NCBI RefSeq assembly: GCF_003627215.1
Contig: NZ_CP032677.1
Span: forward strand, 186,001 to 250,000
Source: Pseudomonas sp. Leaf58
GTDB taxonomy: Bacteria; Pseudomonadota; Gammaproteobacteria; Pseudomonadales; Pseudomonadaceae
DNA length: 64,000 nucleotides
Direction of reading: 5' to 3'
The notes under the pieces are model-generated. The model was not told where the DNA came from. It worked only from the letters and a program-made list of their open reading frames with translations, and searched no databases. A program made the translations under genes and the position numbers. This document shows, piece after piece, positions 56,724 through 64,000 of the stretch (position 1 is the first letter of the stretch; each line of letters begins with the position of its first letter).

Positions 56724-58058
56724 ATGTACAAGTCCAGCCTGGCTCTGGCCGTGGCAGTGGGGGTTCTCGCCCAACAAGCAGGCGCTGCCGGTTTCGTTGA
56801 AGACAGCAAACTGGCGCTCAGCTCGCGCACCATGTACTTCAACGATGACAACCGCGAAGCCGGTATTGACCAGAAAGAAAGCGGTCAGGGCTTCAAGCTC
56901 GACTACCTGTCTGGCTTCACCGAAGGCACCGTAGGCGTTGGTGTAGACATTCAAGCGCTGTGGGGCATTCACCTGGATGGTGGCCGTGGTAGCCGTCCAG
57001 ATGCCAACAACACCTTCTTCCCAAGCGACTCCGATGGTTCGGCAGTCCACGACTGGGCACGCATTGGTGGTAACGCCAAGGCTCGCTTCTCGAAAACCGA
57101 AGTCCACTACGGTAGCGCCCTGGCGCCTATGCTGCCGATCTTGGTTTCCAACGATGGTCGTCTGCTGCCGCAGACCTTCGAGGGTGGCACCCTGCAGTCG
57201 AAGGAAATCGACAACCTGACCGTCAACGCCGGTCAACTGACCCACGCCATGGGTCGTGCCTCGAGCAACAGTACCGGCCTTTCGGTTTCTGGCGCCTTCC
57301 GCGACAGCAACAAGTTCCAGTTCGCCGGCGGTGACTACAAGCTCACGCCAGACCTGACTCTGCAGTACTACTACTCGAACCTGGAAGACTTCTACAAGCA
57401 GCACTTCCTGGGCGCTACCCACGTCTTCAAAATTGCCGACAACCAGTCGTTCAAGACTGACCTGCGTTACTTCGACAGCAGCAGCGACGGCAAGAATGGT
57501 CAGACCGGTTATGCCTTCGACAACAATGGTGGCTTTGCGAAGAACGCGGGCGAGGTCGACAACAAGACCTGGAGCGCCATGTTCACCTACACCCTGGGTG
57601 GCCATGCGCTGATGCTCGGTCACCAGCAAGTGGGTGATGACGGTGGTTTCGTCTGGCTGAACCAAGGTAGCGTCCGTAAAGACGGCGCCACCTCTTCGCT
57701 GGAAGGCAATGGCGGCGCGAGCTTCTACCTGTTCACGGACAGCATGATCAACCAGTTCGCCCGTGCCGGTGAGAACACCACCTTCGGCCAGTACTCGTAT
57801 GACTTCGCGTCCCTGGGCGTCCCAGGCCTGAAGGCTTCGGTGGCTTACCTGCGTGGTGACGATGTGCGCAACAAGTCTGGCGACGGCAGCTACAACGAAT
57901 GGGAACGCGACGCACGCGTTGACTACACCCTTCAGCAAGGCACCCTCAAAGGCCTGGGCTTCAGCCTGCGTCAGGGCGTTTACCGTGGTAGCGGCGAAAG
58001 CGCTGCGGACAAAGACCAGACTCGCTTCATCGTGAACTACACTTACAACTTCCTGTAA
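56724..58058 (+). CDS. oprE: OprD-family outer-membrane porin (OprE-like)
   Basis: A 444-residue substrate-specific porin. It has a signal peptide ('LALAVAVGVLAQQAGA'), the OprD start 'GFVEDSKLALSSRTMYFNDD' and alternating beta strands ending with the terminal aromatic 'FIVNYTYNFL'. OprD-type channels take up small charged nutrients. Placement between tau, lsfA and ssu suggests a role in admitting sulfonates, but its methionine content is normal, unlike the sulfur-starvation proteins. GAGGAGCAAAAC precedes the ATG. Confidence 0.9.
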   Translation: MYKSSLALAVAVGVLAQQAGAAGFVEDSKLALSSRTMYFNDDNREAGIDQKESGQGFKLDYLSGFTEGTVGVGVDIQALWGIHLDGGRGSRPDANNTFFPSDSDGSAVHDWARIGGNAKARFSKTEVHYGSALAPMLPILVSNDGRLLPQTFEGGTLQSKEIDNLTVNAGQLTHAMGRASSNSTGLSVSGAFRDSNKFQFAGGDYKLTPDLTLQYYYSNLEDFYKQHFLGATHVFKIADNQSFKTDLRYFDSSSDGKNGQTGYAFDNNGGFAKNAGEVDNKTWSAMFTYTLGGHALMLGHQQVGDDGGFVWLNQGSVRKDGATSSLEGNGGASFYLFTDSMINQFARAGENTTFGQYSYDFASLGVPGLKASVAYLRGDDVRNKSGDGSYNEWERDARVDYTLQQGTLKGLGFSLRQGVYRGSGESAADKDQTRFIVNYTYNFL

Positions 58059-58074
58059 GCCGTAGCTGAACGAC

Positions 58075-58101
58075 AAGCCTCGCCTAGTGCGAGGCTTTTT
58101 T
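58075..58101 (+). terminator. Intrinsic terminator after the porin gene
   Basis: GCCTCGC / GCGAGGC stem with a CTAGT loop followed by six T. Confidence 0.93.
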
Positions 58102-58130
58102 GTGCCTGTTATTTCGTATGCCTTATGGTT

Positions 58131-58140
58131 ATAAACAAAT
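58131..58140 (+). promoter_or_regulatory. ATAAACAAAT motif upstream of lsfA
   Basis: The same ten bases occur upstream of ssuE (59532-59541), in both cases 80-100 bp before the start codon and within A/T-rich sequence. A shared sulfur-starvation activator site is the simplest reading, but it is inference. Confidence 0.45.
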
Positions 58141-58225
58141 CAGTATTTATTCTTTTTGTTTTTAATCGAATGCAGGCACATTGAACCCACACGGTGTACA
58201 GAACCCAGCACAGGAGCCGCAGCCC

Positions 58226-58864
58226 ATGAGTCTCAAACTCGGCGATATCGCCCCCGATTTCGAACAGGATTCCAGCGCAGGCAAGATCCGTTTCCACGAG
58301 TGGCTGGGCAACAGCTGGGGTGTGTTGTTCTCCCACCCGGCCGACTTTACCCCGGTGTGCACCACCGAGTTGGGCCTGACTGCCAAGCTCAAGGACGATT
58401 TCGACAAGCGTGGGGTCAAGGCCATTGCCCTGTCCGTCGACCCGGTCGACTCGCACCACCGCTGGATTGATGACATCAACGAGACCCAAAACACCGTGGT
58501 CAACTTCCCGATCATCGCCGACGCCGACCGCAAGGTGTCCGACCTGTACGACCTGATCCACCCGAACGCCAGCGACACCCTGACCGTGCGCTCGCTGTTC
58601 GTCATCGACCCGAACAAGAAGGTGCGCCTGACCATCACCTATCCGGCCAGTACCGGGCGCAACTTCCACGAAATTCTGCGGGTGATCGACTCGCTGCAGC
58701 TAACCGATAACCACAAGGTCGCCACGCCAGGCAACTGGCAGGACGGTGACGACGTGGTGATCGTGCCTTCGCTGAAGGATGAGGAAGAGATCAAGCAGCG
58801 CTTCCCCAAAGGTTACCGGGCGGTCAAACCCTATCTGCGGCTGACCCCGCAGCCTAATCGCTAA
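58226..58864 (+). CDS. lsfA: 1-Cys peroxiredoxin LsfA
   Basis: Reduces peroxides in the cytoplasm; LsfA is a known sulfate-starvation protein of pseudomonads. The 212-residue 1-Cys (Prx6-type) protein has peroxidatic Cys45 in 'HPADFTPVCTTELG', with no resolving cysteine, and the long C-terminal domain ('VVIVPSLKDEEEIKQRFPKG'). Cys45 is its only cysteine and there is no internal methionine. The ATG at 58226 follows CAGGAGCCGCAGCCC; an upstream ATG at 58181 is less likely. A strong terminator follows. Confidence 0.95.
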   Translation: MSLKLGDIAPDFEQDSSAGKIRFHEWLGNSWGVLFSHPADFTPVCTTELGLTAKLKDDFDKRGVKAIALSVDPVDSHHRWIDDINETQNTVVNFPIIADADRKVSDLYDLIHPNASDTLTVRSLFVIDPNKKVRLTITYPASTGRNFHEILRVIDSLQLTDNHKVATPGNWQDGDDVVIVPSLKDEEEIKQRFPKGYRAVKPYLRLTPQPNR

Positions 58865-58906
58865 AGGATTCCTCGTTGCATTGCTCTTAGCCAAGCAGGG
58901 ATTTTC

Positions 58907-58930
58907 GGGCCGTTTCGACGGCCCTTTTTT
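58907..58930 (+). terminator. Intrinsic terminator after lsfA
   Basis: GGGCCGT / ACGGCCC stem with TTCG loop and six T (58925-58930). The intron-like sequence starts two bases later. Confidence 0.93.
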
Positions 58931-59203
58931 ATGTGCGCCAGGCATGGCGCGTTGCGCGTTAGCGCAACCAGCTTGGCTGTGGTGGGCCTTTTTGCTACCG
59001 AGCGCTGAGAGGCGACGGGATGGGCGTACAGAAGTCAGCCGAAGCCGTAGTAAGTGGTGGTTAACCGCGCCACCAAGGGCCGAACAGGTTATGCCGCCAG
59101 TAGGCGTTACTGTCTCGTGGATAGCCGTAATGCAGAAATTTCCTACAACGGAAACTGTCACTCTAAACCCCGGCCAGAAGCCGAGGGTGATGCCCGACAG
59201 TGA

Positions 59204-59329
59204 TGGGCGAGCTACTTCAAGCTCAGCCAGAGCAAGCATCCGCTTGAGGAGTTGGATGGGTGGGTCAGGCATAAGCTCCGCTGCGCGATCTGGCGTCAAT
59301 GGACACGGCGGTTCAGGTCATGCGGCTAA
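59204..59329 (+). pseudogene. Group II intron maturase fragment (domain X part)
   Basis: A 41-codon remnant between an in-frame TGA and TAA. It contains 'HPLEELDGWVRHKLRCAIWR', matching the maturase-specific (GIIM) domain of intron-encoded reverse transcriptases ('LDGWIRRRLR..WRQW'). There is no start codon and no catalytic region. Confidence 0.8.
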
Positions 59330-59330
59330 G

Positions 59331-59460
59331 CCGGTTGATCGTATCCAGTATCGAGACCAGTCCGAGCCGTTCCCACAGCTTCTTCGGCAGTGCGTGATTC
59401 ATATGCTGCGCCCCCGAGTTCCACCATGGCCCCCGGCTCACACCCGCCGTCCTCTCACAC
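59331..59460 (-). pseudogene. Inverted C-terminal fragment of a group II intron maturase
   Basis: On the minus strand 'SRGPWWNSGAQHMNHALPKK' continues through 'LWERLGLVSILDTINRLSRM' to a TGA. This is the typical C-terminal end of these maturases and should follow the plus-strand fragment in a normal gene. Here it faces the other way. Confidence 0.75.
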
Positions 59461-59495
59461 CACCGTGCGTACGGCACGCCCGCTCCCACAGGACA

Positions 59496-59614
59496 GTGTA
59501 GGTCTGAGTTTTTCGCAAAGTCCTAAATGGAATAAACAAATGAAGAAATATGATTTCTAGATATATGTCGCGACTGTTAATGTCTCTTCCAACAGAACAC
59601 AAGGAAGCGCTGCA
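59496..59614 (+). promoter_or_regulatory. ssuE promoter region
   Basis: After a short REP-like remnant ('CCCGCTCCCACAGGA') the DNA turns A/T-rich. It contains ATAAACAAAT (59532-59541), shared with lsfA, and 'TAGATATATG' near 59558 that could supply a -10. AAGGAAG lies ahead of the ssuE ATG. Confidence 0.5.
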
Positions 59615-60208
59615 ATGCTGGTGGTATCAATCGGTGGTAGCCCAAGTCCCCGTTCACGCTCCGGCGTGCTGCTCGAGCGTTCGCGCCAATGGCTGCAGGG
59701 CCGTGGCGTCGAGGTAGTGACGTTCCAGGTGCGTGACTTCTCCGCCGAAGACTTGTTGCACGCCCGTTTCGACAGCCCGCAGGTACAGCACTTTCAACAA
59801 CTGGTAGCCCAGGCCGATGGCCTGATCGTTGCCACGCCGGTGTACAAGGCATCCTTCGCCGGCGCCTTGAAGACGTTGCTCGACCTGCTGCCCGAACGCG
59901 CCCTGGCCCACAAGATCGTGTTGCCGATTGCCACCGGCGGCAGCATCGCCCACATGCTGGCGGTGGATTACGCACTCAAGCCCGTGCTGTCGGCACTCAA
60001 GGCGCAAGAGACCCTGCAAGGGATCTTCGCCGACGACAGCCAGGTTGCTTACGCAGACGGCACAAAGCCCGCGCAGCTAGTGCCGGCGCTGGAAGAACGC
60101 CTGCAGGACTCGCTGGAAACCTTCCACGTGGCCCTGGCCCGTCGGCCGCGCCCCGTGGCCCCCGGCGTACTGAATGAACGCCTGATCAGCGCTCGCTGGA
60201 GCATCTGA
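59615..60208 (+). CDS. ssuE: NAD(P)H-dependent FMN reductase
   Basis: Supplies FMNH2 to SsuD. The 197-residue flavodoxin-like reductase has the phosphate-binding loop '[20 protein letters not shown]' and the flavin site '[20 protein letters not shown]'. AAGGAAG lies before the ATG. First gene of ssuEADCB, 84 bp before ssuA. One internal methionine and no cysteine. It could also serve the reductase-less monooxygenase operon at 42-46 kb. Confidence 0.94.
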   Translation: MLVVSIGGSPSPRSRSGVLLERSRQWLQGRGVEVVTFQVRDFSAEDLLHARFDSPQVQHFQQLVAQADGLIVATPVYKASFAGALKTLLDLLPERALAHKIVLPIATGGSIAHMLAVDYALKPVLSALKAQETLQGIFADDSQVAYADGTKPAQLVPALEERLQDSLETFHVALARRPRPVAPGVLNERLISARWSI

Positions 60209-60292
60209 CCGGCCCAACCCGCTTTACCACCTTACTCGCCCGACAACGAGGCAAGCAGGTGCAACCCGAACCCATTCGCACAGGAGAGCGCC

Positions 60293-61258
60293 ATGCGCAC
60301 AATCTTCTTGCGTCGCGGTCTGGTCGCCCTGTTTGCGGCGGCTGTGTCCTTCGGCGCCATTACCCAAGTCCAGGCCGAGAGCCTGCGTATCGGTTACCAG
60401 AAATACGGCACCCTGGTGCTGCTCAAAGCCAAAGGCACGTTGGAAAAACGCCTGGCCGAGCAGGGCGTGCAGGTGCAGTGGACAGAGTTCCCCGGCGGCC
60501 CACAGCTGCTTGAAGGGCTGAACGTCGGTTCCATCGATTTCGGTGTTACCGGTGAAACACCGCCGGTGTTCGCCCAGGCCGCCGGCGCCGACCTGCTCTA
60601 CGTGGCCTACGAGCCACCAGCGCCGCACAGCGAGGCGATCCTGGTGCCGAAGGGCTCGCCGATCCAGTCGGTAAAAGACCTCAAGGGCAAGAAAGTTGTC
60701 CTCAACAAAGGCTCCAACGTGCATTACCTGCTGGTCCGCGCCCTCGAGGATGCCGGCCTCAAGTACAGCGACATCCAACCTGTCTACTTGCCCCCAGCCG
60801 ACGCCCGCGCCGCCTTCGAGCGTGGCAGCGTGGATGCCTGGGTGATCTGGGACCCGTACCAGGCCGCTGCCGAGCAACAGTTGCAGGCCCGAACCCTGCG
60901 TGACGGCAAGGGGCTGGTCGATAACCACCAGTTCTACCTCGCCACCCGCAACTATGCGACCCAGCACCCGGTGGTGATCAACACCTTGATCGAGGAAGTG
61001 CGCGCTGTGGGTGAGTGGTCCCAGGCCAACCCGCAGGAGGTGACGGACCAGGTGGCACCGCTGCTTGGCCTGCCCGCCGACATCACCCTCACCTCGGTCA
61101 AGCGCCAAGGCTACGGCGCTGCGCCGCTCACCCCGGAAGTGGTGGCTGCGCAACAGAAAATCGCCGACACGTTCCAGGCGCTGAAGCTGATCCCCAAGCC
61201 GCTGAGCATCAAGGACGTGATCTGGACACCCCCGGCCAAAGTCGCCAGCGCGCCTTGA
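60293..61258 (+). CDS. ssuA: Aliphatic sulfonate-binding periplasmic protein
   Basis: A 321-residue binding protein with signal peptide ('VALFAAAVSFGAITQVQAES') and the SsuA pattern 'RIGYQKYGTLVLLKAKGTLE', 'VGSIDFGVTGETPPVFAQAA' and 'GSVDAWVIWDPYQAAAEQQL'. It has no cysteine and no methionine after Met1. AGGAGAGCGCC precedes the ATG. Confidence 0.95.
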   Translation: MRTIFLRRGLVALFAAAVSFGAITQVQAESLRIGYQKYGTLVLLKAKGTLEKRLAEQGVQVQWTEFPGGPQLLEGLNVGSIDFGVTGETPPVFAQAAGADLLYVAYEPPAPHSEAILVPKGSPIQSVKDLKGKKVVLNKGSNVHYLLVRALEDAGLKYSDIQPVYLPPADARAAFERGSVDAWVIWDPYQAAAEQQLQARTLRDGKGLVDNHQFYLATRNYATQHPVVINTLIEEVRAVGEWSQANPQEVTDQVAPLLGLPADITLTSVKRQGYGAAPLTPEVVAAQQKIADTFQALKLIPKPLSIKDVIWTPPAKVASAP

Positions 61259-61317
61259 TTGATACGCCTGCGCCAGGGCGTTGCCCTGGCTGAGCCACCC
61301 TTGAGGAGACAACTCCA

Positions 61318-62466
61318 ATGAGCCTTAACATTTTCTGGTTCCTTCCCACGCACGGTGACGGCAAGTACCTGGGCACTTCCGAAGGTGCGCGCGCCGTCGA
61401 CCATGGCTACCTGCAGCAGATCGCCCAGGCCGCCGACCGACTCGGCTTCGGCGGCGTGCTGATCCCTACCGGGCGTTCCTGCGAGGACTCCTGGTTGGTC
61501 GCGGCGTCGCTGATCCCGGTGACCCAGCGCCTGAAGTTTTTGGTCGCGCTGCGCCCCGGCATCATCTCGCCGACTGTGGCGGCACGCCAGGCGGCAACCC
61601 TCGATCGCCTGTCCAACGGCCGTGCGCTGTTCAACCTGGTGACCGGCGGCGACCCAGACGAGCTGGCCGGTGACGGCCTGCACCTGAACCACCAGGAACG
61701 CTACGAGGCTTCCGTGGAGTTCACCCGCATCTGGCGCAAGGTGCTGGAAGGCGAAACAGTTAATTACGACGGCAAGCACCTGCAGGTAAAGGGCGCCAAG
61801 CTGCTCTACCCACCGATCCAACAACCGCGCCCGCCGTTGTATTTCGGCGGTTCCTCCGAAGCCGCCCAAGACCTCGCCGCCGAACAGGTCGAGCTGTACC
61901 TGACCTGGGGCGAGCCGCCGAGCGCAGTCGCTGAAAAAATCGCCCAGGTACGTGAGAAGGCCGCTGCGCAAGGCCGTGAAGTGCGTTTCGGCATCCGCCT
62001 GCACGTGATCGTGCGGGAAACCAACGCAGAGGCCTGGGCCGCCGCCGACAAGCTAATTTCGCACCTGGACGACGACACCATCTCCCGTGCCCAGGCCTCG
62101 CTGGCGCGCTTCGACTCGGTGGGCCAACAACGTATGGCGGCTCTGCACAACGGCAACCGCGACAAACTGGAGGTCAGCCCCAACCTGTGGGCCGGTGTCG
62201 GCCTGGTACGGGGTGGCGCCGGTACTGCGCTGGTGGGTGACGGCCCGACCGTTGCTGCGCGGGTCAAGGAGTACGCCGAGCTGGGCATCGACACCTTCAT
62301 CTTTTCGGGCTACCCGCACCTGGAAGAGTCGTACCGGGTGGCCGAGCTGCTGTTCCCGCACCTGGACGTACAGCGCCCGGAGCAACCCAAGGCTGGCGGT
62401 TATGTAAGCCCGTTCGGTGAGATGGTGGCCAACGACATCCTGCCCAAGTCTGTTGCACAGAGCTGA
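61318..62466 (+). CDS. ssuD: FMNH2-dependent alkanesulfonate monooxygenase
   Basis: Splits alkanesulfonates to aldehyde and sulfite using FMNH2 and oxygen. The 382-residue TIM-barrel luciferase-type enzyme has the family-conserved cysteine at Cys55 ('TGRSCEDSW'), the only cysteine present, and the arginine-rich lid ('[20 protein letters not shown]'). GAGGAGACAACTCC precedes the ATG. It is 59 bp after ssuA and 10 bp before ssuC. Confidence 0.96.
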   Translation: MSLNIFWFLPTHGDGKYLGTSEGARAVDHGYLQQIAQAADRLGFGGVLIPTGRSCEDSWLVAASLIPVTQRLKFLVALRPGIISPTVAARQAATLDRLSNGRALFNLVTGGDPDELAGDGLHLNHQERYEASVEFTRIWRKVLEGETVNYDGKHLQVKGAKLLYPPIQQPRPPLYFGGSSEAAQDLAAEQVELYLTWGEPPSAVAEKIAQVREKAAAQGREVRFGIRLHVIVRETNAEAWAAADKLISHLDDDTISRAQASLARFDSVGQQRMAALHNGNRDKLEVSPNLWAGVGLVRGGAGTALVGDGPTVAARVKEYAELGIDTFIFSGYPHLEESYRVAELLFPHLDVQRPEQPKAGGYVSPFGEMVANDILPKSVAQS

Positions 62467-62476
62467 GGGCCAGGCC

Positions 62477-63274
62477 ATGACTAGAGCAACTTCCAACAAC
62501 CTGGCCCAGCGCCTGGCGCCATGGGCGCTACCGGTACTGCTGCTGGCCACCTGGCAACTGGCGGTGAGTGCCGGCTGGCTGTCGACGCGCATCCTGCCGG
62601 CGCCCAGCGCCGTGGTCAGTGCCGGTGTGGAGCTGGTGCGCAGTGGCGATATCTGGACCCATTTGGCCATCAGCGGCTGGCGTGCCGGGCTGGGCTTCGT
62701 GATTGGCGGCAGTATCGGCCTGGTGCTGGGCTTTATCACCGGCCTGTCGAATTGGGGCGAACGCCTGCTCGACAGCTCGGTACAGATGATCCGCAATGTG
62801 CCGCACCTGGCGCTGATCCCGCTGGTGATCCTGTGGTTCGGTATCGATGAGTCGGCAAAGATCTTTCTGGTCGCGCTGGGCACGCTGTTCCCGATCTACC
62901 TGAACACTTACCACGGCATCCGCAATGTCGACCCGGCACTGGTGGAAATGGCGCGTAGCTACGGCCTGTCTGGCTTCAGCCTGTTCCGCCAGGTGATCCT
63001 GCCGGGGGCGCTGCCATCGATCCTGGTTGGCGTACGCTTTGCCCTGGGTTTCATGTGGCTGACCCTGATCGTTGCCGAAACCATTTCAGCCAACGCCGGC
63101 ATCGGTTACCTGGCAATGAACGCCCGGGAATTCCTGCAAACAGACGTGGTGGTACTGGCCATCGTCCTTTACGCCGTGCTCGGCAAGCTCGCCGACCTCG
63201 CCGCGCGCGGCTTGGAGCGTGTGTGGCTGCGCTGGCACCCGGCCTACCAAGTGGCCAAGAAGGAGGGCGCATGA
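62477..63274 (+). CDS. ssuC: Aliphatic sulfonate ABC transporter permease
   Basis: A 265-residue inner-membrane permease with about six helices and the coupling loop '[20 protein letters not shown]'. The ATG at 62477 ('[13 protein letters not shown]') lies behind GAGGGCCAGGCC; the frame is open upstream inside ssuD but that part is not coding. The stop overlaps the ssuB start (ATGA). Confidence 0.95.
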   Translation: MTRATSNNLAQRLAPWALPVLLLATWQLAVSAGWLSTRILPAPSAVVSAGVELVRSGDIWTHLAISGWRAGLGFVIGGSIGLVLGFITGLSNWGERLLDSSVQMIRNVPHLALIPLVILWFGIDESAKIFLVALGTLFPIYLNTYHGIRNVDPALVEMARSYGLSGFSLFRQVILPGALPSILVGVRFALGFMWLTLIVAETISANAGIGYLAMNAREFLQTDVVVLAIVLYAVLGKLADLAARGLERVWLRWHPAYQVAKKEGA

Positions 63275-64000
63275 CCGTGCTCAAGCAACCGCCGCCACGC
63301 CTGCTGCGTGGCATCCCGCTGGCCGCCAACGGCCTGCGCAAGGCCTTCGGCCAGCGTGAAGTACTAAAAGGCATCGAGCTGCATATTCCGGCTGGCCAGT
63401 TCGTTGCCATCGTTGGCCGCAGCGGCTGCGGCAAAAGCACCTTGCTGCGCCTGTTGGCCGGGCTTGACCAAGCCACTGCAGGCCAACTGCTGGCCGGTGC
63501 CGCGCCGCTGGAAGAGGCCCGTGAAGAAACCCGCCTGATGTTCCAGGACGCACGCTTGCTGCCGTGGAAGAAGGTGATCGACAACGTTGGCTTGGGCCTG
63601 TCTGGCGACTGGCGTCAGCGGGCGCTGGAGGCCCTGGAGGCGGTTGGCCTGGCCGACCGTGCCAATGAATGGCCGGCGGCGCTGTCGGGGGGGCAGAAGC
63701 AGCGCGTGGCTTTGGCCCGAGCCCTGATCCACCAGCCGCGCCTGCTGCTGCTGGATGAGCCGCTCGGTGCGCTGGATGCCTTGACCCGTATCGAAATGCA
63801 GCAACTGATCGAACGCCTATGGCGTCAGCACGGCTTCACCGTGCTGCTGGTCACCCACGATGTCAGCGAGGCGGTTGCGGTGGCTGACCGGGTGATCCTG
63901 ATCGAGGACGGCGAGGTTGGGCTCGACCTCACCGTCGACCTGGCGCGGCCCCGGGCGCGTGGTTCGCACCGCCTCGCCGCGCTGGAAAGCGAAGTGCTCA
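63271..64000 (+). CDS. ssuB: Aliphatic sulfonate ABC transporter ATPase (3' end outside window)
   Basis: The ATG at 63271 overlaps the ssuC stop. The frame is open to the last base, giving 243 codons of an expected 260-270. Walker A is 'GRSGCGKST', signature '[15 protein letters not shown]', Walker B '[15 protein letters not shown]', switch '[14 protein letters not shown]'. It powers SsuC with SsuA as receptor. GGAGGGCGC serves as ribosome site. Confidence 0.95.
   Translation, partial: MTVLKQPPPRLLRGIPLAANGLRKAFGQREVLKGIELHIPAGQFVAIVGRSGCGKSTLLRLLAGLDQATAGQLLAGAAPLEEAREETRLMFQDARLLPWKKVIDNVGLGLSGDWRQRALEALEAVGLADRANEWPAALSGGQKQRVALARALIHQPRLLLLDEPLGALDALTRIEMQQLIERLWRQHGFTVLLVTHDVSEAVAVADRVILIEDGEVGLDLTVDLARPRARGSHRLAALESEVL

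Larger units (their letters stand above)
58933..59495. mobile_element. Degenerate, rearranged group II intron
   Basis: The plus strand begins 'GTGCGCCAGGCATGGCGC', the usual 5' end of bacterial group II introns, and continues with domain-like sequence ('AGAAGTCAGCCGAAGCCGTA' near 59030). A large internal deletion then leaves only a 41-codon piece of the reverse transcriptase/maturase (59204-59329). From 59330 to about 59490 the sequence is inverted. On the minus strand it encodes the very end of the maturase ('WNSGAQHMNHALPKKLWERL') and carries the domain V/VI-like 'GTACGCACGGTGGTGTGAGA'. The pieces are not in the order of a working intron. The insertion point right behind a hairpin terminator is typical of class C introns. 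Exact right border is uncertain. Confidence 0.75.

Noticed and set aside
58881..59501. A 206-codon open frame over the intron relic
   Set aside because: It runs in a different frame from the maturase fragment and has no family resemblance; it is chance openness in degenerate intron DNA.

Overview
The window is a GC-rich chromosomal segment of a fluorescent Pseudomonas, most likely of the Pseudomonas putida group. The evidence is the argH / algR-hemC-hemD-hemX-hemY / dsbB-algQ-fkbP-algP block, the many 'CGCGGGTAAACCCGCTCC'-type REP hairpins between genes, and the sulfate-ester genes, which match the P. putida ats/sft system down to catalytic residue numbers. This assignment rests on recalled gene order and on protein motifs read here. 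No database search was run.

Layout. 1-20 kb is core genome: a glutathione S-transferase end, argH, an algR-type regulator without its usual algZ partner, heme synthesis (hemCDXY), dsbB, the sigma-70 antagonist algQ/rsd, an FKBP isomerase, the Lys/Ala-repeat protein algP, a YheS-type ABC-F ATPase, a short MscS-like protein, a LysE-type exporter, a slipin/NfeD pair, a YbaK-type deacylase, two small proteins, a CBS protein, an M20 dipeptidase and a tRNA-Arg(CCG). 20.9-30.8 kb is a sulfate-ester module: atsC and fused permease atsB, divergent atsR-atsK, then sftR divergent from sftP-astA. 31-40 kb holds gabD-gabT (davD/davT), a pseudo-receiver/HDOD protein, a PAS-GGDEF cyclase, a fatty-acid desaturase and a PAS-GGDEF-EAL protein. 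40-50 kb holds a six-gene organosulfur operon (two SfnB-like dehydrogenases, an NtaA/DszA-like monooxygenase and a MetQ/N/I-like transporter), a cystine-type ABC transporter and an EpsC-type serine acetyltransferase. A BCCT transporter follows. 52.7-64 kb holds tauABCD, an OprE-like porin, lsfA, a group II intron relic and ssuEADCB, the last gene being cut by the window end.

Working together, roughly 35 kb of the right two thirds forms a sulfur-scavenging archipelago. Sulfate esters, taurine, alkanesulfonates, cystine-like compounds and at least one unidentified organosulfur compound are imported by separate ABC systems. Oxygenases or a sulfotransferase cleave them, and the sulfur can enter cysteine through serine acetyltransferase. 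The strongest unifying signal is amino-acid composition. All five periplasmic binding proteins here, AtsK and one SfnB-like dehydrogenase contain no cysteine and no methionine beyond the initiator. LsfA contains only its catalytic cysteine.

Most systems here belong to known families. The points most worth follow-up are the sulfur-free protein set as a regulon marker, the unassigned monooxygenase/MetQ-like operon, the scrambled group II intron relic lodged behind the lsfA terminator, the 269-bp REP-based inverted-repeat element before gabD, the REP translated inside atsB, and several clean palindromes that look like operators.
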